In this document: positions 34,927-43,864 of the stretch, in pieces
How positions within the stretch are numbered: the stretch's first letter is position 1
Layout: every line of letters starts with the position of its first letter
Assembly (NCBI RefSeq): GCF_900113085.1
Contig: NZ_FOOC01000014.1
Coordinates: 1 to 51,127, forward strand
Length of the DNA stretch: 51,127 nucleotides
Reading direction: 5' to 3'
Source: Fontimonas thermophila
GTDB taxonomy: Bacteria > Pseudomonadota > Gammaproteobacteria > Nevskiales > Nevskiaceae
Made by a program: the position numbers and the translations under genes
The notes under the pieces: generated by a model
What the model was told of the DNA's origin: nothing
The model's input: the letters and a program-made list of their open reading frames with translations, nothing else
The model's database searches: none

Positions 34927-36207
34927 CTAGCCCTCGCGGCTGATCGCGCGATGACCGATGTCGCGGCGATACTGCACCCCATCCCAGTGGATTTTCTGCA
35001 CGGCGGCATACGCCATCTGCTGCGCCTGGCGTACGCTGTCGCCACGGGCCACGACGCACAGCACACGGCCACCGTTGGTGACGATTCTTCCCTGCTGCTC
35101 GACGGTACCGGCGTGGAACACCTTGGCCGTTCCCAGGTCGGCGTCGAGTCCGTGGATCACGTCGTGTTTGCGCGGCGTGCCCGGATAGCCCGCCGCGGCC
35201 ATGACCACGCCGAGCGCCGGTTGTGGCGACCATCGCGGTTGCACGCCTGCGAGCCGGTTCTCGACCGCCGCTTCGAGCAGATCGAGCAGATCGGATTCGA
35301 GCCGCATCAGGATCGGCTGTGTTTCCGGGTCGCCCATGCGCACGTTGAACTCGAGCACACGCGGTGTTCCGTCGCGGTCGATCATCAGGCCGGCATAGAG
35401 AAAACCCGTGAACGACGCGCCTTCGGCCACCATGCCGGCGAGCGTCGGTTCGATCACTTCGCGGCAGATGCGCGCGTGCACCTCGGGTGTGACCACCGGC
35501 GCCGGTGAATACGCCCCCATGCCTCCGGTGTTCGGTCCTGTATCGCCGTCACCGATGCGCTTGTGGTCCTGGCTCGTCGCCAGCGCGACGTACTGTGTGC
35601 CGGCAGCGACGACGATGAAGCTCGCTTCTTCCCCCTCGAGGAAATCCTCGACGACGACGCGTCCGCCGGCCTGCCCGAGCAGCGTGCCACTGAGCATGTC
35701 GCGTACTGCGGCCTGGGCTTCGGCGATGTCCTGGGCGACGACCACGCCCTTGCCGGCTGCCAGGCCATCGGCCTTGATCACGATCGGTGCGCCACGCTCG
35801 GCGATGTAGGCGAGCGCCGGCTCGATTTCGGTGAAAACCCGGTACTGCGCGGTGGGAATGCGGTGGCGCGCGAGGAAGTCCTTGGCGAACGCTTTGGAGG
35901 CTTCGAGCTGGGCGGCATTGCGGCGCGGGCCGAAGATGCGCAGGCCGGCGGCGGCAAAGGCATCGACGACACCGAGCGCGAGCGGCGCCTCGGGTCCGAC
36001 GACGGTGAAATCAATGCCCTCGCGTTGGGCCAGTGCGACCAGGCCAGCGAGATCGTCGGCGGCGACGGCGACGTTGCGGCAGCGCGGTTCGCGTGCGGTG
36101 CCGGCGTTGCCAGGGGCGATTAGCACCTCGCGTACACGCGGCGATTGCGCCAGTTTCCACGCCAGGGCGTGTTCGCGCCCGCCACTGCCGATCACGAGGA
36201 CTTTCAT
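34927..36207 (-). CDS. purD: Phosphoribosylamine-glycine ligase
   Basis: The 426-residue ATP-grasp enzyme condenses phosphoribosylamine with glycine in purine synthesis. The N-terminus reads MKVLVIGSGGREHALAWKLA, followed by VGPEAPLALG, VIKADGLAAGKGVVVA, VVVEDFLEGEEAS, DGDTGPNTGGMGAYSPAPV, GFLYAGLMI and EFNVRMGDPETQPIL. All ATP-grasp ligands appear present and length equals E. coli PurD. An upstream in-frame ATG (MSQP, 36219) is equally possible; neither has a good ribosome site. A terminator separates it from the lipoprotein gene upstream. Confidence 0.96.
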   Translation of the reverse strand: MKVLVIGSGGREHALAWKLAQSPRVREVLIAPGNAGTAREPRCRNVAVAADDLAGLVALAQREGIDFTVVGPEAPLALGVVDAFAAAGLRIFGPRRNAAQLEASKAFAKDFLARHRIPTAQYRVFTEIEPALAYIAERGAPIVIKADGLAAGKGVVVAQDIAEAQAAVRDMLSGTLLGQAGGRVVVEDFLEGEEASFIVVAAGTQYVALATSQDHKRIGDGDTGPNTGGMGAYSPAPVVTPEVHARICREVIEPTLAGMVAEGASFTGFLYAGLMIDRDGTPRVLEFNVRMGDPETQPILMRLESDLLDLLEAAVENRLAGVQPRWSPQPALGVVMAAAGYPGTPRKHDVIHGLDADLGTAKVFHAGTVEQQGRIVTNGGRVLCVVARGDSVRQAQQMAYAAVQKIHWDGVQYRRDIGHRAISREG

Positions 36208-36274
36208 GGGCTGCGACATGGGGTTGGGTCGGTCGAAAAGGGGCGATAGCGTAGCCAAAGCGCAGCCGGCAAAC

Positions 36275-36300
36275 AAAAACCCCGCGCCGGTGCGCGGGGT
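36275..36300 (-). terminator. Rho-independent terminator of the glycine-zipper lipoprotein gene
   Basis: CCCCGCG (36280-36286) pairs with CGCGGGG (36293-36299) around a 6-base loop. On the minus strand it is followed by TTTTT. It begins 28 bases past the leftward stop at 36328. Confidence 0.85.
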
Positions 36301-36327
36301 CTGAAGGCTGTGTCTGACGGGCGTTGT

Positions 36328-36924
36328 TCAGCGCAGATAGATCGTGTTGCCGTCGACGCGGACCTTGGCACCCACGGTGAGGCCGCCGAGCTCGCTGACG
36401 TTGATGACGCGCTGGCTACCGTCTTCCATCGCGACACGGACGTCGTAGGTGGTGGTCGAGCGCACCCGTTTTTCGACCTCGTGTCCCGCCATGGCGCCGA
36501 GGATCGCACCGGCGACGGTGGCGACATCCTTGCCTCGACCGCCGCCGACCTGGTGTCCGGCGACCCCGCCGGCGACGGCACCGATCACCGCGCCTGCGCC
36601 GGTTCCCTGGCCTTTCTGCTGCACCTCGGTGATCGCGGCCACCGTGCCGCAGTCGGCGCAGATCACCGGCTGCGCCGGTTTGGCTGGCGCCGGCGGTCGC
36701 GGTTTGGCCGGGGTGGGTGCAGGCGCCGGAGCCTGGGCCTGGGTCGGCGGCGCAGCTTGTGCGGTGTCCGCGGCGGGTTTTTCGGCAGTGCTTGCGGGCT
36801 CTGTCTGCTCGGCGGAGGCCGTGGGCTGCGTCTGGCTCTCGGATGCATCCGGCGCACAGCCCGCCAACAGAAAGAGAAAGACGCAGGCACCGGTCAGGGT
36901 GCGCAGACAATGCTGATGTTTCAT
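36328..36924 (-). CDS. Glycine-zipper 2TM-domain outer-membrane lipoprotein (SlyB-like)
   Basis: The 198-residue protein has a lipoprotein signal with lipobox LAGC (Cys23) and a Thr/Ser/Glu- then Pro/Ala-rich linker to about residue 87, including APAPAPTPAKPRPPAPAKPA. It then has CADCGTV and a glycine-zipper segment (GAGAVIGAVAGGVAGHQVGG then GAILGAMAGHEVEK) as in SlyB/PcP proteins. The C-terminal beta part ends KVRVDGNTIYLR. The Pro/Ala linker probably spans toward peptidoglycan. SlyB-like proteins support outer-membrane integrity, but function here is inferred. Confidence 0.85.
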   Translation of the reverse strand: MKHQHCLRTLTGACVFLFLLAGCAPDASESQTQPTASAEQTEPASTAEKPAADTAQAAPPTQAQAPAPAPTPAKPRPPAPAKPAQPVICADCGTVAAITEVQQKGQGTGAGAVIGAVAGGVAGHQVGGGRGKDVATVAGAILGAMAGHEVEKRVRSTTTYDVRVAMEDGSQRVINVSELGGLTVGAKVRVDGNTIYLR

Positions 36925-36972
36925 GGCGATTCCCCGATGAATCTGGATGGGCGCAAGCCTAGGCTCATCGGC

Positions 36973-37635
36973 TTAGCCCCCGCTGAATACTGGATCGATG
37001 AGCAGCAGCGACAGAAACAGCGCGCCGGCATAGAACACGGACACGCCGAGTGCCGCGAAAACCCGCGCTGCGATTCCATCCCGGCGATGCTGGCGGTATG
37101 CACGCAGGGTTGCGAGCACCAGGAGCACTTCGGCCACCAGCACATAGAGCGCGACACCGCCCACCATCGCGACGTTTTGCGCATACCAGAGCTGCAAGGG
37201 GCGTGCGGCCCACTCGGCGATGGCGAACAGCACAAACCCCAGCAAGGCGGCGATGAGGAACGGATGACGGGTCGATTGTGCGACGAGCACGATCGGGAAC
37301 AGCAGCATCGTCCACATGCCGGCGAGATACAGCGGCACGGCTCCGCCCAGGCGCGCGATGCCGTGATCCGGGAACACCAGCGTCTTTGTGATGGCGACCA
37401 AGGCCCAGTCCGGCAATAGCTGTGCAACTGACAGAGGCAACAGGAACAGCCACAGGGTCAGCCACTCGGTCTGCGCGCGCAGCAGGGCCCAGCCCAGCAG
37501 TCCGATGTGATAGGCGATGGTGAGCCAGAGCAGGGCACAGCCGAGCGTTGCGGGCGGGATCCACCACAGCGTGACACTCGCAGCGATGAAGAAGACAACG
37601 TGAAAAATTAGTGCCTCGCGCACACCCAGGTGCAT
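36973..37635 (-). CDS. Uncharacterised integral membrane protein
   Basis: I do not recognise a family with confidence. The 220-residue protein has about seven hydrophobic segments, including IFHVVFFIAASVTLWWIP, LLWLTIAYHIGLLGWALL, WLFLLPLSVAQLLPDW, LYLAGMWTMLLFPIVLVAQ and VFYAGALFLSLLLI. A PDWALVAITKTLVFPDHG loop and a WAARPLQLWYAQN loop may be conserved. The ATG at 37633-37635 has a GGAGAGGAG site just upstream, which supports expression. It is followed by the lipoprotein gene after 48 bases, so an operon is possible. Confidence 0.7.
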   Translation of the reverse strand: MHLGVREALIFHVVFFIAASVTLWWIPPATLGCALLWLTIAYHIGLLGWALLRAQTEWLTLWLFLLPLSVAQLLPDWALVAITKTLVFPDHGIARLGGAVPLYLAGMWTMLLFPIVLVAQSTRHPFLIAALLGFVLFAIAEWAARPLQLWYAQNVAMVGGVALYVLVAEVLLVLATLRAYRQHRRDGIAARVFAALGVSVFYAGALFLSLLLIDPVFSGG

Positions 37636-37755
37636 CAGGATCTCCTCTCCGGCGGAAGGCCGCCGCGACGGCGGGTTTGCGCGCGCCGCAACGGGTGTGG
37701 TCGTGACTATAAAAACCGTTGCCCGCTGCGGCAACCGTGGACGATCACGACGTGC

Positions 37756-39084
37756 TCACGTCGACAGCGCAGACAGTTTCGCGCTGGTGAGCGAGAGCCG
37801 GTAGATGAGCGTTTCCGTGAACACTTTGTAGAAATGCAGCTGGCAATCGCGCGACACCTGCTCCATCAGCGTCGCATTGATCTTGAGCGCGAGCACCTGG
37901 GTTGCCGCGACGACCGATGCCGTGCGCCGCGCCGCGGTGAGAAAACCGATCTCGCCGAAGCAGTCACCGCGCTCCAGACGGTGGATGGGTTTGCCGCCCT
38001 TGAGTACTTCGGCGCTGCCGACGGCGATGATGTAGCACGCGTTGTCGACTTCGCCTTCTTTGATGATCGTTGCACCGGCGGCGTAGGTCGCCATCGTGCT
38101 CGCGTTGAGGATCTCGTCGATCTCGTCGTCGGAAAAACCGTTGAAGAAATGCAGGCGGCGCAGCGCATCGCGCGATTCGCGGCGCTGGGTTTGCGCGCCG
38201 GCCAGGCGCAGCTGGTCGCCGAGGCGGGCCAACGCGATCGCCAGCTCGCCACCGGACTGGAAGCGCTGTGCCGGGTCTTTGAGCAACAGCCGCGCGACGA
38301 TCTCGGACAAGGCTTCCGGAAGGTCGGGGCGCAGGCTGCGCACGCGCGGTGCCGGATCGTGGCGGATGGCGCGGAACAGCTCGGGGATCGGAGCGTTGGC
38401 GAATGGCGGCGTGCCCGTGAGCAGCTGAAACAGCACCGCACCCAGGGAATACAGATCGCTCTGCGGCCCGAGCGGTGCGCGGCGCACCTGCTCCGGCGAC
38501 ATGTACAGCGGCGAGCCGAGGACGCTATCCGGTCTTTGCTCCGGTTCGCCGCCGAGGATTTGCGCGATCGAGAAATCCATCAGCTTGGGCGTGCCGTCGC
38601 GGGTGAGCATGACATTGCTGGGTTTGATGTCCCGGTGCAGGACACCCTTGTTATGTGCGTACTCGAGGGCGCGCGCGCACTTGTAGCCGATGTCGATGAC
38701 CTGTTCGAGCGGTATGCGGGGGCCCTTGGGCCGGCACAGCGGCACCAGGGTCTCGCCATCGACGAACTCCATGACGATGTAGCTGAGGTTGTTCTCCACG
38801 CCGGCGTCGTAGAGGGCGACGATGTGCGGATGCTGCAGCATGCCGGCGGCGCGCGCCTCGGCGAAAAAATTGTGCTCCTGCGCCGGACTGTCGCGGAAGG
38901 CTGCATCCTGCAGCGCCAGCTTGATCGCGACATCCCGTTGCACGAACGGATCGAATCCCTTGTAAACGACGCCGCAGGCGCCGCGGCCGAGCTCGCCGCG
39001 CAGGATGTACTTGCCGATGCGTTGCGGAATCGATCCGGGCAGCTTGCTCTGTCCGGGTTCGGTGACGGCCGTCTGCTCGGTCAT
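37756..39084 (-). CDS. Serine/threonine protein kinase fused to a cyclic-nucleotide-binding domain
   Basis: The 442-residue protein has a Hanks-type kinase (about residues 24-290): glycine loop GELGRGACGVVY, VAIK with Lys55, a possible Glu at HNFFAEARA, the catalytic loop HRDIKPSN (Asp152 and Asn157), the metal motif as DFS rather than DFG (Asp170), SPLYMSPEQ, and SDLYSLGAVLFQLLTG. A C-terminal domain (about 315-425) with FGEIGFLTAARRTASV matches cyclic-nucleotide-binding domains and keeps the phosphate-binding Arg. No transmembrane segment is present, so it is cytosolic. The layout suggests cAMP- or cGMP-regulated kinase activity. No partner phosphatase gene is adjacent. Confidence 0.88.
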   Translation of the reverse strand: MTEQTAVTEPGQSKLPGSIPQRIGKYILRGELGRGACGVVYKGFDPFVQRDVAIKLALQDAAFRDSPAQEHNFFAEARAAGMLQHPHIVALYDAGVENNLSYIVMEFVDGETLVPLCRPKGPRIPLEQVIDIGYKCARALEYAHNKGVLHRDIKPSNVMLTRDGTPKLMDFSIAQILGGEPEQRPDSVLGSPLYMSPEQVRRAPLGPQSDLYSLGAVLFQLLTGTPPFANAPIPELFRAIRHDPAPRVRSLRPDLPEALSEIVARLLLKDPAQRFQSGGELAIALARLGDQLRLAGAQTQRRESRDALRRLHFFNGFSDDEIDEILNASTMATYAAGATIIKEGEVDNACYIIAVGSAEVLKGGKPIHRLERGDCFGEIGFLTAARRTASVVAATQVLALKINATLMEQVSRDCQLHFYKVFTETLIYRLSLTSAKLSALST

Positions 39085-39160
39085 GGGGGCGTATGTCCTC
39101 CGCACGCGACGCAAACCCTGCCCGCAGCATAGCCACGCGCCATCATGCCCGCCAGCGTCT

Positions 39161-40045
39161 TCAGGACGGCGAAGGTACGCGCTCGCGATGGAAGGCCAGA
39201 AATGCGGCGAGCGTGCGGTCCGGGGCTTCGACCTGCGGGTAGTGTCCGATGCCCGGCAGCAGGACCACATCGGCAGCGGGCACCAGTTCGCGGTAGCGCT
39301 CGGCCATGTGCGCGCCCGAAACCGGATCTTCGGGACCATTGATCAGCCGCAGCGGCACGCGCGTGTGGATCAGTGCGCCGACCCAGCGGGTGCGATACTT
39401 TCGGCGCTCGTCGAGGTAGCGGATCAGCCGGGGCATCACACGCACACCGTCGTTTTCGGCGACGAGGCGCCAGAAGTCGTGTAGCTCGATCGGTGTCGGT
39501 TGCGTCTGCGGCCCGAAGACTTTCGCCAGCGCGCGTCCGAATCCACGCTCGCGGATGAAGCGGGTGAGCAGGGGGGCGAGCGGGCTGTGCAGCAGTTTTT
39601 GCATGGCGGTGGCCCGGTGCACCTCCGGGAACAGGCCGCCGTTGAGGAACGCGACGGAGCGCAGGCGCAGGCCGTGGCCGTGGCGCTCGAGATCGCGTGC
39701 AAGCAGTTCCTGGGCGACGCTGACGCCGTAATCGTGAGCGAGCAGGTGGACCTCGTTGACGCCGCAGTGGGCGAGCAGTGCCTCGCACAGGTCCGCCTGT
39801 TCCATCAGCGAGTAGCGGTGGTGCGGCGGCTTGTCCGAGAAGCCAAAGCCGAGCAGATCCGGTGCCAGCACCTGCGGGAAGTGTGCGCACAGCGTCGACC
39901 AGATCGGTTCCCAGTCCCATGAGGCGGTCGGAAAGCCGTGGATCAGCAGCAGCGCGCAAGAACCCTCGCCGTGGCGCTGGTAAAAGATCGAGTGAGGGCC
40001 GAACGCGAAGCGCCGTCCGCTATCGCGCCAGCGGCTGAAATTCAC
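39161..40045 (-). CDS. Alpha/beta hydrolase with aspartate nucleophile (epoxide hydrolase/haloalkane dehalogenase type)
   Basis: The 294-residue protein has HGFPTASWDW at 36-45, then LLGFGFSDKP, and the nucleophile elbow LLAHDYG, where Asp105 replaces the usual Ser. That elbow is characteristic of epoxide hydrolases and haloalkane dehalogenases. Later residues include LINGPEDPVSG (acid) and GIGHYPQVEAP (base His). It starts with GTG at 40043-40045, which overlaps the upstream gene stop in a GTGA arrangement, so the two are translationally coupled. Substrate is not readable. Confidence 0.85.
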   Translation of the reverse strand: MNFSRWRDSGRRFAFGPHSIFYQRHGEGSCALLLIHGFPTASWDWEPIWSTLCAHFPQVLAPDLLGFGFSDKPPHHRYSLMEQADLCEALLAHCGVNEVHLLAHDYGVSVAQELLARDLERHGHGLRLRSVAFLNGGLFPEVHRATAMQKLLHSPLAPLLTRFIRERGFGRALAKVFGPQTQPTPIELHDFWRLVAENDGVRVMPRLIRYLDERRKYRTRWVGALIHTRVPLRLINGPEDPVSGAHMAERYRELVPAADVVLLPGIGHYPQVEAPDRTLAAFLAFHRERVPSPS

Positions 40046-40959
40046 GCCGCCCCCCGCGCAAGGAACGCTGCGGCGTCGGCGAGGGCGGCATCGGCCTCCG
40101 GCAGTTTGCCGGCGAACAACGGCCAGACATGCCACAGGCCTTGGTACACCCGCAGTTCGGATGGACTGCCTGACTTGATCAGGGCGTCGTGCAGGCGCAC
40201 GGCGTCGTCGTAGAGGATTTCATGGTCGGTGACCACGGTCAGCGTGCGCGGCAGGCCGCGCAGGTCGGCGAACAGCGGCGAGGCCAGGGGCGTATCCGCC
40301 GGTGCGCCGGCGAGGTAGTCGGCGCCGGCGGCGCGCAGGCGCTGTGCGTCGAGCATGTCATCGCGCCCCATGCGCCGTGCCGACTCCCCGCCGACGGCGA
40401 GATCGACCCACGGTGAAAACAGCACCAGCGCCGCCGGTAGCGGCAGGCCACCATCGCGGGCTTGTAGGGCGCAGGCCAGCGTGAGGCCACCCCCGGCTGA
40501 ATCCCCGGCGATGACGATCGTCTGTGCGGGGATGCCCTGCTCGAGCAGGGCCTGATAGGCATTAAGTGCGTCCTTCGCCGCGGCGGGATACGGATGTTCG
40601 GGCGCCAGTCGGTAATCGACGAGGGCGACTGCGGCCTGCCAGGCACGTGCCAGATGTGCCGCGAATTCCCGGTAAACCTGCGGTGAACCCAGCGCATAGG
40701 CGCCGCCATGAAAGTAAAGCACCGTGCGCGGGTGACCCACACGCGGATTGCGCACCCAGTCGGCCGGTACGCCGCGTAGCGTCGTCGATTCGATGCGCGT
40801 GCATGGCGGCAGCGGCAGGCGCGACAGGCGCGCGATGCGTTCGAGGCGCTGCCGCCGGCGCGCAACCGGTGCATCGCCGTTGACGGTCGGCGCGATCAGC
40901 CAGCGCACGGCCAGCCGCAACAAATGCGATCGCAAGGATGGGCGGGCAAAAGTGTTCAT
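40042..40959 (-). CDS. Alpha/beta hydrolase, hormone-sensitive-lipase (HSL) type
   Basis: The 305-residue protein has the HSL-family oxyanion motif HGGAY (84-88), DYRLAPEHPYPAAAKDAL, and the nucleophile elbow AGDSAGGGL with Ser154. The acid and base are probably in the VVTDHEILYDDA and LWHVWPL segments. Such enzymes are carboxylesterases acting on short to medium acyl esters. The gene overlaps the downstream aspartate-type hydrolase by GTGA. The ATG at 40957-40959 is supported by homology; another ATG eight codons upstream is possible. Confidence 0.87.
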   Translation of the reverse strand: MNTFARPSLRSHLLRLAVRWLIAPTVNGDAPVARRRQRLERIARLSRLPLPPCTRIESTTLRGVPADWVRNPRVGHPRTVLYFHGGAYALGSPQVYREFAAHLARAWQAAVALVDYRLAPEHPYPAAAKDALNAYQALLEQGIPAQTIVIAGDSAGGGLTLACALQARDGGLPLPAALVLFSPWVDLAVGGESARRMGRDDMLDAQRLRAAGADYLAGAPADTPLASPLFADLRGLPRTLTVVTDHEILYDDAVRLHDALIKSGSPSELRVYQGLWHVWPLFAGKLPEADAALADAAAFLARGAA

Positions 40960-41409
40960 GGCTGCGCAGCATAAAGCCATCATCAACGCGGCGATAGAAT
41001 CCGCCCGTGCGTCCGAGCTTGCGCCTGTTTTTGTGTCTGCTCGTACCGGCCTGCGATGGCGGCGCTGATGCCCTGACTGCGTATTCGCGTGCCAATGCCG
41101 CTGCGGCGTTCGCCGTGCGCAGGTGGCCCATGATGAGGCGGTGACGCAGAGCACCGGCGCCACCCAGGAGTACAGGGCACTGATGCGTGACGACTGGGCG
41201 GTGTTGCGCCGCGCGGGTCTCGCAGAACACCGATTTCGACGGTTACGTGACCGCGCGGCCGAGGGTTTGTTTCTCCGGATCGCTGCCGGGGGCGGCGGAT
41301 TCGCCGCGACCTGCGGATGCGTAGTACCGAGCGATTGTGGCGTGCGCCCGGGCACTGATGTTGCGTCCGGCGGCAGGCATAATGAAAGCCTGCTCAGAAT
41401 CGTTCACCC
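40960..41409. other. Intergenic region with a lipoprotein-like GTG frame
   Basis: These 450 bases lie between the divergent HSL hydrolase and M61 peptidase genes. One possible small gene at 41007 is listed separately. A larger open frame at 41123-41413 matches nothing and lacks a ribosome site. A candidate promoter for the M61 gene is CTGATG (41355-41360) and CATAAT (41378-41383), spacer 17; an inverted repeat GCAGGC/GCCTGC overlaps the -10. Confidence 0.4.
41007..41144 (+). pseudogene. Short lipoprotein-like reading frame, probable remnant
   Basis: From GTG 41007 a 45-codon frame reads MRPSLRLFLCLLVPAC, which looks like a lipoprotein signal with lipobox VPAC, then DGGADALTAYSRANAAAAFA before a stop at 41142. 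The second part loosely recalls the start of Sel1-repeat lipoproteins (LTAYQRGDYATAL). A TAGAAT hexamer ends eight bases before the GTG. Either a small lipoprotein gene or the start of a decayed one is possible. Confidence 0.3.
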
Positions 41410-43209
41410 ATGACTGCCGTTCGCTATTGCGTGCGCCCGGCTTCGCCGCGCGAGCACTGGTTCGAGATCGACTGCCAGCTCGATCACCCCGATCCGCAGG
41501 GCCAGCGATTCTGGCTGCCGTCGTGGATCCGTGGGAGTTATCTGGTGCGCGATTTCGCCAAGCACGTCATCGACGTGCGGGCGCAGGACGCGCGCGGTCC
41601 GCTTGCCCTCGAGCGGCTCGACAAGCGCACGCTGCGCGTCGCGCCGGCCAGCGGAGCGTTGACGCTGCGCTACCGTGTCTATGCCTTCGATGTCTCGGTA
41701 CGCAAGGCTTATCTCGATCTCAGCCGCGGTTTTTTCAACGGCAGCGCATTGTTTTACTGCCCGGCGGGGCATGAGCGCGCCGGCTTTGCGCTCACGATCG
41801 AACGGCCGCAGGATCCGGACTGCGGGCACTGGCGCGTGGCGACGACGCTACGTGCCACCCAGATCGACGCCGATGGCTTCGGCTGCTATGCGGCCGCTGA
41901 CTACGAGGAGTTGATCGACCATCCGGTCGAGATGGGGCGCTTCGTGCGCCATGATTTCGACGTCGACGGGATTGCGCACGCGCTCGTGCTGTCGGGCCGC
42001 TGCGAGGTCGATGGTGACCGTATCGTGCGCGATCTTGCCCGCATCTGCCGGGTTCAGCGTGAGCTGTTCCGGCAGGAGCCGGCCCGGGGGCCGGAGTTCG
42101 CGCAATACCTGTTCCTGACCCATGTCGTGGCCAGCGGTTACGGCGGACTTGAGCACCGCAGCTCCACGGCCTTGATCTGCGCCCGCACCGATCTTCCGCG
42201 CCCCGGCGAAACCGGCGTCAAACCCGGCTATCGCGCTTTTCTGGGCCTGTGCAGCCACGAGTACTTCCATCTGTGGAACGTCAAGCGCATCACCGCCCAG
42301 CGTCTGGCCGAGTCGGATCTGGGTGCGGAGGCCTACACCGCCGATCTGTGGCACTACGAGGGCGTGACCTCGTACTACGACGATCTGTTCCTGCTGCGTG
42401 CCGGCCTGATCGAGGCGCCGGCTTACCTCGATCTCGTCGCCGAGAACATGACGCGCATCGAGCGGACGCCGGGTGCGCGCATCCAGACCCTCGCCGATGC
42501 CAGCTTCGAAGCCTGGGTCAAGTACTACCAGCCGGATGAGAACAGCCCGAATGCGACGGTCAGTTACTACGTCAAAGGTGCCCTCGTCGCGCTGTGCCTG
42601 GACCTGATGCTGCGCCTGCATGCGCACATGACTCTCGACGATGTCATGCGCAGTGCCTGGCAGCGGTGGGGACGGACGGGGGTGCCGGTGCCCGAAGGCG
42701 GGCTCGAGGCCTTGGCCCAGACGGTGTCCGGTCTGGACCTGCGCGCCTTCTTCGACCGCGCGTTGCGTTCCACCGAGCCGCTGCCGCTGGCCGAGCTGCT
42801 CGCAGCCTTCGGTGTGCGTGCCGAGCGACGCGCTGCACGCGGCAGCAAGGATGCGGGCGGCCGCAGCGCCGAAGACGGGCCGGCACCGGCCTGGCTCGGG
42901 CTGCAACTGCGTGCGCAGGAGACGCGGGTCGCCCACGTGCTCGCCGGCAGCCCGGCTGCCCAGGCCGGTGTCCATCCGGGCGATCAAGTCGTCGCCCTCG
43001 ATGGTTTGCGTGTGGGCGCGGCCAACTGGGACAGTGCGCTGGCGCGACTTGTGCCCGGCCGCCGCTACCCTCTGCACGTTTTCCGCGACGATGAACTGAT
43101 CGAGCTCGACATCGAGCCGGCGCAAGCCCCGCTCGATACCTGGACCTTGACGCTCGCCGAAGCCGACGGCGAGCGCCTGGCGCGCCGCAAGGCCTGGCTC
43201 GGCGTCTGA
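41410..43209 (+). CDS. M61-family metallopeptidase with PDZ domain
   Basis: The 599-residue protein has an N-terminal beta domain, then GGLEHRSST (about residue 247) and the zinc motif HEYFH with His283, Glu284 and His287, the third ligand being downstream in the YEGVTSYYDDL segment. SYYVKGALVALCLDL is also typical. A PDZ domain (about 495-560, HVLAGSPAAQAGVHPGDQVV) ends the protein. M61 members are glycyl aminopeptidases. No obvious signal peptide is present, so it is likely cytosolic. The plsY start follows within eight bases, suggesting an operon. Confidence 0.93.
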   Translation: MTAVRYCVRPASPREHWFEIDCQLDHPDPQGQRFWLPSWIRGSYLVRDFAKHVIDVRAQDARGPLALERLDKRTLRVAPASGALTLRYRVYAFDVSVRKAYLDLSRGFFNGSALFYCPAGHERAGFALTIERPQDPDCGHWRVATTLRATQIDADGFGCYAAADYEELIDHPVEMGRFVRHDFDVDGIAHALVLSGRCEVDGDRIVRDLARICRVQRELFRQEPARGPEFAQYLFLTHVVASGYGGLEHRSSTALICARTDLPRPGETGVKPGYRAFLGLCSHEYFHLWNVKRITAQRLAESDLGAEAYTADLWHYEGVTSYYDDLFLLRAGLIEAPAYLDLVAENMTRIERTPGARIQTLADASFEAWVKYYQPDENSPNATVSYYVKGALVALCLDLMLRLHAHMTLDDVMRSAWQRWGRTGVPVPEGGLEALAQTVSGLDLRAFFDRALRSTEPLPLAELLAAFGVRAERRAARGSKDAGGRSAEDGPAPAWLGLQLRAQETRVAHVLAGSPAAQAGVHPGDQVVALDGLRVGAANWDSALARLVPGRRYPLHVFRDDELIELDIEPAQAPLDTWTLTLAEADGERLARRKAWLGV

Positions 43210-43216
43210 GGTGGGC

Positions 43217-43864
43217 ATGCTCGATCTGGTACTGCGCACGCTGATCGCCTATCTGCTGGGCACGATCATGGGTGGACGGATCGTCGGCGCCCTGCGCGGC
43301 GGTGTGGATTTGCGCAAGCTCGGCAGTGGCAACATCGGCGCGACCAATGCGCTGCGCACGCAGGGTGTTTCCTTCGCGCTCGCCGTGCTTGCGATCGATG
43401 TGCTCAAGGGTGTCATCGCCGTGTCCCTGGTGCCGGCGTTGCCGCAGTTCAGCGCCCCCATCCTCAAGCCCGCTGTGCAGGCCTATGTGTGCGGAGCCGC
43501 CGTCGTCCTTGGGCATTGTTATCCGGTGTTTTCGGGTTTCCGTGGCGGCAAGGGAGTGGCCACACTCGCGGGCGTGTTCGCGGCGCTGATGCCGGCGGCA
43601 CTGCCGTGGCTGCTCGGCGCGTTTGCCCTGGTGGTGATGCTCAGCGGCTATGTCAGCCTGGCCACCATCGTCGCGACGCTGGTCGCCGTGTTTTACGTCA
43701 CCTGCCTGAGCGCAGCGGGGCTGTTTTCCAGTGCTGGGGTGTTCACGCTGGCGATGGCGTTGCTGGTGGTCTGGAAACACCGCGACAATCTGCGCCGGCT
43801 CGCGGCGGGGACCGAACATCGCTTCGAAAAGGCGCGGGTGTTGGCACGATGGCGCAGGTCCTGA
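43217..43864 (+). CDS. plsY: Glycerol-3-phosphate acyltransferase PlsY
   Basis: The 215-residue membrane enzyme transfers the acyl group from acyl-phosphate to glycerol-3-phosphate, the first step of phospholipid synthesis. Visible markers are the GSGNIGATNALR loop, VVLGHCYPVFSGFRGGKGVAT, and several membrane helices (FALAVLAIDVLKGVIAV, LPWLLGAFALVVMLSGYV). It uses the ATG at 43217 just after a GAGGTGG site; a GTG two codons earlier is an alternative. It overlaps birA by 16 bases. Confidence 0.93.
   Translation: MLDLVLRTLIAYLLGTIMGGRIVGALRGGVDLRKLGSGNIGATNALRTQGVSFALAVLAIDVLKGVIAVSLVPALPQFSAPILKPAVQAYVCGAAVVLGHCYPVFSGFRGGKGVATLAGVFAALMPAALPWLLGAFALVVMLSGYVSLATIVATLVAVFYVTCLSAAGLFSSAGVFTLAMALLVVWKHRDNLRRLAAGTEHRFEKARVLARWRRS

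Noticed and set aside
41123-41413. 96-codon plus-strand frame before the M61 gene
   Set aside because: No ribosome site or family similarity; it overlaps the candidate promoter and the M61 start.
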